Assembly: GCF_051020765.1 (NCBI RefSeq)
Contig: NC_134935.1
Coordinates: 7,069,579-7,133,578, forward strand
Direction of reading: 5' to 3'
DNA from: Lasioglossum baleicum
Taxonomy: Eukaryota > Arthropoda > Insecta > Hymenoptera > Halictidae
DNA length: 64,000 nt
How positions within the stretch are numbered: the stretch's first letter is position 1; every line of letters begins with the position of its first letter. The position numbers and the translations under genes were made by a program. This document shows, piece by piece, positions 24,208 through 35,869 of the stretch. The notes beneath the pieces were generated by a model. That model saw nothing but the letters and a program-made list of their open reading frames with translations, was not told where the DNA came from and ran no database searches.

Positions 24208-24846
24208 AGGTTGCTCAAGTCGTACCACTTGAATTTTGAACGAACTACAACGACAACAGCACATACAACGGCAACCAAATATACCAGTATCTGAATGAAC
24301 CAAGTTGCTTTACGTATAATTGTCTAATGCGGCAAACAAAAGAAACGCAGTAATTAATAAAAAGGAATCGGCATTAAAAATTAAAAACAAGAAAAGCGAT
24401 TGGTTTTGTTTTATTTGTGGAGAAGATAGGGAGGAAAACATGATTCAATGCTTGAAATGCGAATCATGGGTGCACGATGTATGCGCTGGAGTTGAGAAAA
24501 GAACAAAAAAATTTGTACGTGATGTTCGTACTAACTTAATACCTATGTGTCATGTAAACAGATTAATGAAAAATACGTTATAATTATTATTGTTGCTTAA
24601 TTGAATTCTTAGGTACGATTTGGGTTATAGGTGGTACGACTTAGGAAATCGGTTCCTTTAGTCGTACCGACGTAAGTTTTTCAAGATTTAGTTTATTTTA
24701 CGTGAAAGCATATAGATTTTCTAATTTCGTTATAGTAAATAACAACGATATCAACACAAGTTTTGAATAACACATTGAATTTCTATTTATTTGATAAATC
24801 CTGTTTTAAACGGTTTTTCTCTTAAGGGGTAAGACTTGAGCAACCT
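24208..24846 (+). mobile_element. Deleted pogo/Tigger-like transposon, 639 bp
   Basis: The left end AGGTTGCTCAAGTCGTACC and the right end read inverted, AGGTTGCTCAAGTCTTACC, differ at one of 19 bases. Both abut TA (24206-24207 and 24847-24848). The core GTCGTACC also recurs inside, near 24634 and 24658, as subterminal repeats. The interior retains only the C-terminal zinc-finger tail of a transposase-like protein. TA targets, this length of end and a C-terminal PHD-like finger fit the pogo/Tigger branch of Tc1/mariner. The DDE catalytic region has been deleted. Confidence 0.85.
24320..24583 (+). pseudogene. PHD-type zinc finger fragment, transposase C-terminal tail
   Basis: An 87-codon frame, bounded upstream by a stop and beginning without an ATG. 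A lysine-rich lead is followed by a PHD-like finger: W-x-CFIC, then QCLKC, then WVHDVC, spaced as in PHD fingers. The final two zinc ligands expected after the FV are not there: both positions read Arg (FVRDVR) where family members normally have Cys. A single T-to-C change at each codon would explain this. Such fingers occur at the ends of several insect pogo-like transposases and their domesticated relatives. Here the fragment sits inside a deleted element, lacks a start and lacks two ligands, so it is a relic. Free-standing expression is unlikely. Confidence 0.75.
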
Positions 24847-24957
24847 TAATATCTCCGAGAAGTTTTCTTTCTCTAGGTCATATTTTCCGATGTTTCAAGG
24901 TCGTCGTTGTGTTTTAAAAATGGAACGGTGCATTCTGATTAGTGTAACATTATGGCT

Positions 24958-25139
24958 AGACTGCGGATCTCTATGTATTTATAACAAAATTAAGTAGAAT
25001 AAATTTAAAATTGTTGGAAAATATTTAAAAAAAAAACTAATGAAAGAATTCATTAAGGGAAGAAATCATATTCAATTCAGTTTCCATTTCTTGCAATCGA
25101 TGCAGATCATTTTCATTTTGCATAAAGATCCGCAGTCTA
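24958..25139. mobile_element. hAT MITE, family A, 182 bp, perfect 8-bp target duplication
   Basis: The left end TAGACTGCGGATCTCTATG and the right end read inverted, TAGACTGCGGATCTTTATG, differ once. They are flanked by identical octamers ATTATGGC (24950-24957 and 25140-25147). An 8-bp duplication with ends beginning TAG is a hAT-superfamily signature. There is no coding capacity. It lies 111 bp right of the pogo-like element, suggesting a patch tolerant of insertions. Confidence 0.92.
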
Positions 25140-25147
25140 ATTATGGC

Positions 25148-27769
25148 TAATGAAAAGACAAATTGAATCATGTATAATATGTTGACCTTCAAAAGACCTT
25201 CTTGCAGACCATGTTCAATCACCACAAGAGATTACGAGCGACAAAAAAGTTCTAATCACTGTAACCATAAAATACATTGCAGAGCAAGGGGTTAAGGAGA
25301 AACACATTTGGGGAAGAGCGCGGGAGGAACAATCCAGGCAGGATCGACCCGCGAAACCCTGTGTAGAATCCTTTGACGCCTCCGTACGTGTCGCAATTAC
25401 ACGGAACGAACAGCGAGCGACGTGTCTTTCCCCGGTCCCGTTCTTTTTCGCGTCGCGGGACAAAACAGCCTCGAAATTTGCGCGAGCGAGAAACCTTTGA
25501 AACGCAACGGAATTCCCGCGGCCGGCTTTGTGCTGGCAAAGGGGAATTGTGCGGCCGAAATTTCAATGAACGCGCACATAAGTACGCAGCACGCGACCAC
25601 GCGCAGCCATCCCGCACCAGGCACCTGGTAATTATACGATGGTTACGGGAAAACCGCAGCTTATGTGCTCGCGCGTTGATAATGCGACGCGTGGATCCTC
25701 CGTCGTGTCGTGTCGGCTTGTTCCCCAAAAACCCCTTGCACGTGCAAAGGGAATCACCCATTCGATACTGTGCTATCGCATGGTGTCGATGCGAACGAAT
25801 GAATCGCAGAACGGTATTGGTAATTAATCAGACAGGTCATAAATGCATAAAATCCACAGTCTGATTACACCAGAATATACATGGAAAAACAATTCGTTTG
25901 TATTTTTAGAATATTCCGGCTCCGATGGACGAATTTAGAGTCTGATATGGAAGGTGATGACACATGAGAAAAAAAGGTCCGATTTATATTTGACTGACCT
26001 CGTAACATGGACAAGACACGAATCAAAAGTAAGCCAGGCCGAACCCCAGCTAGAATTCAACTCGTACGTGAACCAAAGGCAGCAAAGCAACACGTAATGA
26101 ATCACACCTCATCATTTGGGTACATCGGTATTCCATTAAGCGACTACAGACCCGACTACTCAACGAAATGACACAAACCAGTCCGAGTGTGACATTACAT
26201 CCCCCGTTCCCTCGACTTGTTTCGAAATTTCCCGTGGAAGTCAGTGTACGAACGATCTGACCAACAGGAATTTCGTTAACGAGTCGACGCAACATCCTCG
26301 GTCCAGAGGTTGTCGGGATAAATTCAATAATAATATCGTGGGACGGTGAAATTCCGTTTCGAGAATTCCGCAAACGTGTGGCAGGGGTCACTGGCAAACG
26401 AGCGAACTGACATCGCACAGGGTAGCGGAACGACTTAACACTTTCGCGACCAGAGTTTCTCCTATTTGGATCTTCTTCCTCTTATGAGAGAAATTGGTAT
26501 TGCTAGAGGATGCATGTGTATGTGAAACTCGTGTGTTAATATTTAAAATTGGGAGCTTTGTCTCACACACGATTCGAGAGATAAGTAGAGAGGGAAATTC
26601 CGAACCTGAGTGACGTCACAACGCAATAGTGTCGTCTATTCGGGATAGTGACGTAGCGATTCGTCCCGGGGTTGGGATCCCGCATAATCGAACCTTACCA
26701 GTAATCGAATTGTCCTGATTAAAACGAAACGAAAACCAACTCAATCTAATAAACGGTTTTAAGGTCAAAATTATCAAATACAAACGGTTTCATGAAAATT
26801 GCAAAATTCAAAGGTTTATATTTTATTTATAACTCGAAAACCGAACAAATTTTAAAAGTAGTAAAAGAAGCGATGCATTCTCGAGATGTTAGGAAAGATT
26901 GCGGAATAATAAGTAAGTGATTATTCGAAAGCCAAAGTTCGAACCATTTCGAGAGCTATGACCGACGCGCCGCGCCGAGGCGTTTCGCCGAAGAACTCTC
27001 ATTATTTGCTATCACGTTTCGCGGATAATGTTTGTTTTATAGTTTATTTTATAGTTCGCTTCGTATTCTACTTCGTATTTTATTCCATATTTTATTCCCG
27101 GTTCATGTTTATTTCGTATAAACCTAAATAAATATAAGGTACATATCCGTTATGATAGATGCGACTACGTGAACGAATTCGCGGATATGCCACACCAATA
27201 ACTGGTGGCAAGTCTAAAGTCACGTATCCGTGACAGCCGACGTGGAAACGTTAATAAGACGGGCTGTAACATACAGCAGTGTTCGGAAAGGGTCAGAAGA
27301 AATATTCTATACAAATGCCAACAAAAATCACGAAGAAGATCCAAAGAGTTCAGAAATTTCTACTACGAAAAAGTAATTTCAACTACTACCTATTATCAAA
27401 AGCAACAATCAGGAATATGTAAAAGCATAGAAAACTTCAACAAATACAATTTTTATTCGGAAATAGTTTTAAGTCATTTCTGTAGCAATGATGTTATTTA
27501 CTTCTAGCGATACGTTCCATCGAAAATACAAGTTTTGCCACTGCATTCATTATCGTCGTTGAAGAAACTATTATGAATAAATACAGCGCCAGAAACTTGA
27601 AGCGTTTGATCGAATAATTTTCGCCAGGGGTAGTGTATCGTCGATTCGTTTCAGTCATGAATACAACAAATCCGCATTGCAAATTATGAACGCAACCGAG
27701 TCACGTCCATTCGTTCCCAAATATTCGTTTCAATTTCAATTATCTGTAGTCACAGCTGCAAAGTTGTTC
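25148..27769. other. Gene-free segment
   Basis: No recognisable gene. The long overlapping frames at 25.25-25.86 kb (169 codons minus, 163 codons plus) are in CpG-rich DNA and mutually exclusive. A single family A end (GTCATAAATGCATAAAATCC then ACAGTCTGA, 25837-25864) is present. At 27.03-27.12 kb ATTTTATT-type phrases recur imperfectly. The 100-codon frame at 27205-27507 is unrecognised. Confidence 0.4.
25837..25864 (+). mobile_element. Family A hAT-like right end, solo
   Basis: GTCATAAATGCATAAAATCC followed by ACAGTCTGA. It matches the right ends at 25118-25139 and 62299-62326 with two changes in the terminal 12 bases. No left partner was found within 300 bp. Confidence 0.6.
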
Positions 27770-28140
27770 GCTACAAGGAAGTTGGTTTTCCCGTTTCAAT
27801 AGTGAGCTGGATCGAGAAAGGTGACATTTTACTGTAACTCTTGAACCATGAGAGATGAACCAATTGTAGAAATTTTGACGATTCTCTGTCCTAGATTCAA
27901 CACTATAGTTTTGATACATTGCATACATAATAACTGCAGCTGCAATTACAATTTCTGAGGATCATCAAAAAGAAAGGACATTTTTCGGGTGTGTCAAACG
28001 TAGATTCTAAAATGTTCAACTTTGAAAATTCAGTACGACCACAATTTGCATTTAATTTGATTCTTCTATTTTTGAGTTCAGTGAAAAACAATACCAATTG
28101 ATTAGACATCGATACGAGAGAGTTAATTTCTTCGTAAAAT
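27770..28140 (-). repeat. Dispersed repeat family C, copy 2
   Basis: Inverted relative to the copy at 10268-10600 and sharing its ordered landmarks. It extends further, including GGTTCAAGAGTTACAG (minus strand), which resembles family B arms. The 102-codon minus-strand frame at 27903-28211 overlaps the repeat and starts outside it; it is not a recognised protein. Confidence 0.7.
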
Positions 28141-30437
28141 GTCGATAAAATCTCCAATCCAGCCCAGTGTGGAGCATTGCGACCTATCGATACAACAATG
28201 CGTGAAACCATCTTTCGAGCAATAACTTTCTCCGCAACGAGTACAATGGCGAGTCACAGAGGCGCGAATGAAAAGGGGAACGGCGGCGGAGAGAGCCCAG
28301 CAAGGTAGCCGTCGAAACAAAAGAGGGGAAAAATATGGGGACACGGACACGCAGGGACGTCCATCAGGCGACAGCGGTGGAAGCGCGGGAATTCGAAAAC
28401 GTTAGAAACGGAAAAATATCGTTTAGACCGGCATTGTAGAAAACAGTTTTAGGCCGGTGACCAGCGTCGCTGGCTATTTGCCAAACGAAGCTGCGACAAG
28501 CTGAACGCGCGCGATCATTCAATTCGTTAAAAACGCCGAACTATTCTAGATCGCGAAAGACGCGTGAACAGAAACGAGAACCGAGGGAGGAGCTTCGGTG
28601 AACACGGGGGAGGGGGGTAGAATAAAACGAGGATGGCGGGACACTGAGAAAATAGAAAGTTGCTATGGGAGCGCGTAAACATATAAATCTCGTTGACCGA
28701 GGGGTCGGGTTAGCTGCAGTTCGAAGTTAACGCTCGTTCCGTTTCCCTTTACTCTTCGTTGCTCGTTCTTTAACTGCGCCTCACCCCGAGCCACCCCTGT
28801 TCGCGTCCTCGACGCGTATTTTGCTTTGTCTTCGACGCGCGACGCGACGCTCGAAACGCTGCGCACCGCACAATGGTGCCGAGGCGGCTGAAAATCCATT
28901 CTATATATATATAAACTTTAGATTTACATTAAAAATATGATTTCTGTATCGAGTCTTAGGAAACGAAATGGTACTACGTTTTTTTACGTGTGCCGAACAT
29001 AGATTTCTTGGATAACTTTTCCAAGTGTAAACGACGATCCTAGGTAAACAACGGTGCTAAGCGGGAATTTGTTGGACATATTGTACTAATGCTATTCCAT
29101 GCCTGAGAATGATACAACGAGTATCATAAAACCTCAATTTAAACACCCTAACACCTTAATTTCTTTGTAGCGCGATCGACCGCCCAAGGGGGAACCCCCT
29201 AGTAGTGGGGATAAAAAAGTCACATCCTCCGCATACCCGAAAGTCACATCAACCGCGGGAACACACTGTATTTCTGTAAATAATTTTTTCTCCTCCCCTG
29301 GGGATTCATCAGTTTTCAGTGCGATAGTTGTGTCATTTCTCCGCTTATAATTGAACACTTAGGGGTCCACACGTTTTTATTTATGCCACCGTGCAAGAAA
29401 TGTGAAATATTGGACTGTGTTTAAAAAAACCCAACCATCTTTGACCGCAATTTAAGTTGGATATCAACTTTCGTAACTTCCGATAATCATCTAAAACGGC
29501 TAATATGTTTGGTTTTTAAAGTTTTGAAGCTGGTGTATACAAAAAGTTTACCAGGATATGGAGAACTTCAGAAAGAAAAATGTTCCGCTAATTATAATGG
29601 GGCTAGGCTCACGTTCGTTGCTCCCAATCAAAAGATAGGCTTATCCGTCGATCAACGATTAGGTAAACAAAAAAAGCAGGGATCACGGACAGAAGGCCTC
29701 GCGTCTCTCGGTGTCATCGGCGCCTGATCTCCGGGGCTGATCATCGGGTTCCATCGGCCCCGGTGCGAAAACCTATCGGCTGCCTCTTCCGCGAAGTAAT
29801 CGTCTACGAGAATATTTGCGAACGAGTTAAGGAGAGCCCTCGACGAGGGGATACAAAGCACGGGAAACTCGAGAGATGCAACCGCCTCATCGTGTATGTT
29901 AAAGATCCGGGATCCGATCACGGGCATCCCTCTTTCCGCTGTTGATTTAATCGCTGCTGCTGTTGTTCGCCGCGCCGCGCGCCGCTCCGGAGGAACGCTG
30001 ACCTACATCGCGAGCAGCTCGGAGCGCTCTCTCGGCCCTGGACGATCTGAAGCACCTTCGCCGCGCGCTCCGAACGTCTGAAACCTAAGATGAATAGGTC
30101 TTTACGTTAATCTTGGAATACCGGGGAGAGGCGAGCGAGCGTGCGCTGATATTAATGATGCTGCACGGTAGGTAGAAGTGTATCGCGGAAATTTCAATCT
30201 ATCGTCTGATCTTGCTGTAATTATTAGACGCGCGAAGTAGCTTTAATTCCATCGCCAGTCGTGCATTCTTTTTTCGAATGGTTTCAGTCGCTGTTTACAT
30301 ATACTTAGTTACATGTTCATATGTATTTAGTGCGTGTCATTTTAAGTGCAACGTACTATTGAATACACGTGCATCAATAATTTTTAGAACATTGATATTA
30401 ATTCATGTATCGAGTCTATGATCTCACAAATTATATA
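28141..30437. other. Gene-free segment
   Basis: CpG- and purine-rich to 28.9 kb, including a G-rich patch at 28603-28618. A repeat-like AT-rich stretch follows, then another CpG-rich block at 29.65-30.15 kb. Open frames at 29.5-30.1 kb occur on both strands and are unrecognised. Confidence 0.4.
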
Positions 30438-30996
30438 TTGGGTTGTAACATAAGTTCGTGGAGGTTTTATTTTCGCGTTTGTTCTGAATCAATTCACCTA
30501 ATTTTTTTAAAAATTGTGTACACCATTCTAAAGTGTTTTTTCCGCTCTACAAGCGTGTTCCAATCGTTATCTTGAATAACGTAGTCTTGAGTAACATAAC
30601 ATAATCTAAAATGGAATTTCCGGGCGGCAAAAATCACGATTTTCGACATCTATTGTTTTCGTCGCTTTTCATCAAGGCCACAATGTCACCGAAGCAACTA
30701 GAAATATGTGCGCCGTGTATGGAGAGAGGGCGTTATAGGAGAATCTACTGCACAGAAATGGTTTGCCAATTTCAAAAATGACAATTTTTGCCTGGAAGTG
30801 CGACGAGAACCGTCTTAGGACACTTTTGAAGGAGGACGGCCGTCAAACGTGCATGGAGCTGGCCAAAAAGATGGGCAGTACTGCTATGACAATTTCTCAC
30901 CACCTTCAAACAATGGGATTTGCTGAAAAACTTGGAGCATGGGTGAATTCAAAAGGATTAATAAAAAAAACCCTACGAACTTCTGTTACAATCCAA
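30438..30996 (+). mobile_element. Deleted mariner element, 559 bp
   Basis: The left end TTGGGTTGTAACATAAGTTC and the right end read inverted, TTGGATTGTAACAGAAGTTC, differ at two of 20 bases. TA lies outside the left end (30436-30437); the right flank is TG, a decayed TA. A full mariner is about 1.3 kb, so more than half is missing. What remains is the 5' untranslated part and the DNA-binding region of the transposase, joined directly to the 3' end. Confidence 0.92.
30611..30955 (+). pseudogene. Mariner transposase N-terminal remnant
   Basis: Starts ATG with MEFPGGKNHDFRHLL, typical of a mariner N-terminus. The reading then changes frame: the second frame shows FHQGHNVTEATRN and an AVYGE motif of the first helix-turn-helix, followed by a stop. 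A third stretch (from about 30780) reads KEDGRQTCMELAKKMGS and ends with LGAWV, the second helix-turn-helix and the start of the linker that is normally WVPHEL. The linker and the whole DD34D catalytic domain are absent. There are at least two frameshifts and one stop, so it cannot make a working enzyme. Confidence 0.9.
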
Positions 30997-33900
30997 TGCT
31001 TTGCTCTTGAAAATTAGTAACTGTATCCTAAAAATGAGTACGAATTAAAATAAGGATACGTTAATACACGTGAAATAGGGATCTCTGCTCAAGATCGACA
31101 TCTCATGGTCGTCTTTAGTGCCCATCGACATTCATTTATTCTTCCCTAAATAACAGCAAATATCTCATTTGCTGGAACGATCAATTGCACAGAACATAGG
31201 TTGGTCATAGAACGTTCTTCGTTCGCGCGCATTTGTCGGAAGTCTTGTTGCTTCCGGCGCGCTGGCTTCTCGCAGCGGATACCATTAAATCGGCCGGCGG
31301 GGATCGATCCCGGCACTCTATTACATCCCATCCTTATAAAATACCGGCTGTTCGCAGCGTCGACCGTTTAAAAATAGCCCGTGCAAGTGGCTCGGACGCC
31401 ACGTTCCCGTGTCGTTTAACGGCTGCCGACCGGAGCGTAACGCTGTTAATTCAATATCGGCTGTTTGTCGCGCGACGATAATGCGACCCGTTCACTTCGA
31501 CGAAATATCGAGCGCCGATTATGCGAGCTGCCGTGGTGATATTCGGAGGAGCATCGTTATTCCGCGTCTCGATCTTCTTCGTCCCGCGAAATTCTTCTCC
31601 TCGAGAATTTCTCTCGCGCGTTATTCGTCGATTATCGGTTGATTCTCGAACGACGTCGTCGACGACGACGACGACGGAGTCGACAACGAAATAAAACGTA
31701 CCGGTGAGACGCAATATAGAGATGCCATCGGGTCCAACAGAAATCGGGTTGTAAAAGACGAAGGAAGATAGCGTCGGACCGGATAAATGCGCAGCGCCGG
31801 CGATCGCTATAACCGAGCATTACCCGCGCGGGCCGTTTAGGAAGCTGTATAAAGACGGCGTATTCATATTTCTTCCCGCACGTGAAACACGGGATTCTAT
31901 ATAAATTCGCGTAAACGGTTTTACAGCCCCAACTTCGAGGTCCACTGGCTACGGCCATACATATAACGGTCGCGATTCTCCGCAGGACATCCCTCCTGAC
32001 ACCGTGGCTTCGAGCTTATCGTTATTAACGCCGCGATCGTGAGAACGTCCGGGTAATCGTTCCGCGATATCGTCGGGTTGTTTCCTTTTTCACGATAACA
32101 GGCCGCGCTCGGTCCAATGCTGGACGCTCGCGGGAGATCTCAATTTTAGTGGACGCTTCTCCTAACAGCACACAGCGGAGTATTTTCCCCGAAAAGTTGA
32201 CCAAAACTATCAGGTTGTTCGGAAAGTAATTTTGTTTCTTTTGTGGAGATGGCATTGCTTCCATTTGTTATTACTTAACCTTATTTTAAATTGCAAAATC
32301 CTGGTACACCTTGACTTTCCTACCTTGTTGTGCTTTCTAACCTTTCAGGCATTTTTTTTTTGACATCGCACCAAATATGCAAAATCAAAATACGCGTATC
32401 CATCACCTTTTGCTTTTTGATTACCGCAAGAGCAAAAATGCGGTGCACGAAAGAAAACGTTGCGTGTTGTTTAAGGAGAGGATGGTAAATTTCATTTAAT
32501 GATAATCCGCTGATTGTACTACTTCCTCGTGCCACGAGAAAAGAAAATCTGGGACGACCGGCATTTCTGACCGGAAACAAAAGTCCCGGAACCACGAAGA
32601 ATCTCAAGCCTAATACAGTTTCGTTCCCCTCCGAAACTTCCTCCACTCGCGGATAAGCGGACTGTTTTACGTGAGTGGAAATTGTTCGTCCGTGAACTGT
32701 CTCTGGAAGAAGTCCCCGATGACCGTCGTAGGGACGTTTCGCAGCTTCGACGCGGAACCGAGAGCAAACTTGTGGGAACGCGTTGATAAAAGAACGCGGG
32801 AAACGACGACAGTGAGACGTGCGACAAAACCACGACAGACGGGAAGATAGAAAACGAACGAACAGAAGGGGACGCCGGCCGATGAATATGCGTCGTCACG
32901 CACCGCATTCGGGGAACGCCCGCTGCCAAATCCTTCAGCAACTCGAGGAGAATACAACGGGATACCTTCTCGGTCCTCCACTTGGATTTATTCGACGACC
33001 TCGCATCAATTTAGCAATTGCTCCCTCCGATCTCGAACCTCGAGCTGCGTGCCCTTAACATTTCACGGTTCTGTGCGAAACTGTTCGCACCTTGTTGCCC
33101 TTCAACAATGCTCGACAGAATTCAGCAGGTCCCTAACACGTTCACTACCTATTCAAATTTCGATGCAGACGATTCTTTGTTATCAAAGCACTTACATTGT
33201 GAAATAAAAATGGTAGTAGAACATGTAAATCAAATCTGACCAAAGTATCCTATATTTGGTACATTTTAATGTTCATTCTTAGATTTTCTAATTTTGAATT
33301 CCCAATCTCCTTCTCAATCTCCTTTTTCCAACATTTATTCAAATAGTATATGTATAATACCTACATCTATTAAAAAAATAAAACAATCAAATCAGCAGAT
33401 TAACATTGACTGGAAAAATGAACGAAAAACTGCTGTTTTTGAGTGATATTGGATATCTGTTACTGCGGATTTTCCCCGTTTAAAAAGATACGCGATTTAG
33501 GAATTAAAGTATTAGCGAACATCAATAACTGCATTAAACGTGTATATTGCGGCTCTTGTGGCAACCTGATATCTCTGCCGCAGTCATGTTAAAAGCTTTG
33601 TATTTCAGTTCGAATTTTTGCAAAGGGCCGCGGCACTGAAACGGTTAAGTAGATGATCCGGCTGGCACGAGAAGAACCATAGACCCGTCGCATCCGTGAT
33701 ATATGGAAACGTTTGTATCGCACTCGACGGTAGCAGCATTGTTGCAAGGAGGGTACGTGCAGCAGGTCACAGAGTTCATCGTGACGTGTTGGCGTCACCG
33801 AGCGATCGATAATCCATCCGGCGTAGATGCGGGATAACGAAAATCGTAGACGCCTCGTCAAACTTTTATAACCGGCTTCCGAAGAAGCCTGTGTCGACGA

Positions 33901-34434
33901 CTATTGTGGGAACAAAATCGACTGGTCGCTCCAGGCCACTAGGGAACTTCCATCCGCGCCGTCACATTGCTTCCTTAGAGAACACTTTGACTCCTGTTTT
34001 TCATGACGCGAGCTGCGAGATCTATTCATCCGTCTATTCAATGGAGAATCGTGCAGAACACCGATCGCGTGTCTACAAATACGATCTTATTGTATTCCAC
34101 ACATGAACGGGATTAATAAACTCCGTGTAGAATCAAATCTTTCCAATTCAATTCTAGAGGATTAGAGATTAATGAAAATGTAATCTCTCTTTTAACCCTT
34201 CAACACACGGATTGGGTCTGTCAGATCCGGAAATTGAATCTGTACTGTTTTAATTTTCCTTACGCTACCTTGCAGTATCAGAAGAATTTTATTTTTCTTT
34301 TGGAAAATATTATCTTAATTGAGTTCTTCTATTTCTTCATGTAATAACTGTTTTATGATTGATTCTTTTTAAAGTATGATTTAACAAATCAATACTAATT
34401 CTCATTATTCTTTCTGAAATCGCGTTTAACATTA
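30997..34434. other. Gene-free segment with a mariner-type solo end
   Basis: Mostly CpG-rich between 31.2 and 33.1 kb with open frames on both strands, none recognised. A GAC/GTC run lies at 31651-31676. A mariner-type end is present at 32211-32243. Around 33.13-33.27 kb the phrases GTTCACTAC and ATATTTGGTAC resemble family C copies at 42 and 48 kb, weakly. Confidence 0.4.
32211..32243 (+). mobile_element. Solo mariner-like end
   Basis: CAGGTTGTTCGGAAAGTAAT followed by TTTGTTTC matches the well-known terminal sequence of several insect mariners (GGTTGTTCGGAAAGTAAT). No right end or coding remnant is found nearby. Confidence 0.55.
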
Positions 34435-34716
34435 TTAAATACGAACGCTTGATTTGGATCTACATTTACATTGTGGTATTTCGTTAGGATATACTCGGAT
34501 GGAGAATTTTTCTGAAATGAAGTTTAATATGGTGGTAATATTCGGTAAAATGAAAAAATGAGGAAGTCTGATATAATGCAGTACTGGGTATGCTCCCGTA
34601 CCTAAATCTAGACTGGATCTATTAAAAATAGCTATAATGCATGGCCAGACATTTCCGGAATTGGGTTGGCTGCTAAATTTTTCAATGTAATTAAATTCTC
34701 CATTAGGAGATTGCAA
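34435..34716 (-). pseudogene. Unrecognised AT-rich open frame
   Basis: A 93-codon open frame without an ATG at its start; it remains open a few codons further upstream to a pair of stops. It lies in AT-rich, CpG-poor DNA where long open frames are less expected than in the CpG-rich blocks, and its residue mix (aromatic, Asn, Pro, Cys-Lys-Cys near the end) is protein-like. I recognise no domain. It could be a transposon remnant, a lone exon or chance. No splice sites could be assigned. Confidence 0.15.
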
Positions 34717-35869
34717 TTTTGGTTGCCAGTAGAATTGGCTACTTTATTAGCTGCAATATTCATTGATACTGTAATGGAATTGTGGATCCCGAAGCAAGTT
34801 CAGGTATTCATACGTCGGTAAAACGAGATAAAAATTATACAAACACGTAAAACGCATTCCAACAAACTTTGCCGTCCAGTCGAGATTAGATTAAATCTGT
34901 ATCCAACTCCAATTTGTTTTTCTCTATACATATTGCATTCCATAGAACATGCCATAAATGTGTAAAAATCAGCAGTGTAAAACTATTAACTTAGAGAAAA
35001 TTACGTACTTCATCCCATTAATTTTCGATTGCGTCTTGTACGAAATCAATCCACCTGATTTTGTCCGCTCTGTACAATGTCCTTTGGTTGTCGACGAAGA
35101 TGCAGGTTCGTCGTACATTATACACGGAGGCTGCGTATCGATTTAATGACATGGATCGAGTGCTGTAGCTTGCGCCTCTGGGATTTATGGGGTAGCATAC
35201 ACAGCGAATACACATGTGGTTAAATTAGTGAACCCCTTAGCCCTTACGTCGATACCAACAATTTTCTACGACGCTCGATAACGTTACGTACAGTCGTTCG
35301 ACTTGATAATTTCAAAGCTTATTTTATGAAATGTGAATTCATTGTTAAAATGTTTTATCAAATGCAACTTTGGGCAGCGAAATAAATTGTACACCACTAA
35401 ATTGAGAGATCGTGGACGTGGTAATTTATGATTGTTTCAGGAAGTAGAAAGTGTACGTCGAAATAATTCATCATCTTTATTCCATTAAACGTATAGAAAT
35501 AATTTCCCATTCGATACGTAGCTAATACTACATAGAAAATATCCCGCTTAGGGTGTTAAGTATGGCTGTTGGAGGGATACGCTGCACCGTACATCTATAT
35601 ATCACAGAATTTTCCCTTTTATCTCAGCGAGCAGGCACCGGAGCTAGAGGATGGGCCATCAATAGCATGGACGGTTAAAATAAAGAGTGATGTTACTGCC
35701 CGCGGTTGACAATTTCCCATTGTTCGGGCTTTGGGGATATTTGCACTGCGTGTGCCGACTAAGTATGTGAAATGGCTCGAAAGACCACCCGTCAAGGGAA
35801 ATGAACGTTCAACAATTAGAGCGATTATTTTATTGGCAAACTAAACGAACGCGTTCAGAGTGCGCACGC
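34717..35869. other. Gene-free segment with a family A-like end
   Basis: AT-rich unique-looking DNA. At 34949-34980, GCCATAAATGTGTAAAAATC followed by AGCAGTGTA is a diverged family A right end. Nothing else recognised. Confidence 0.4.
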
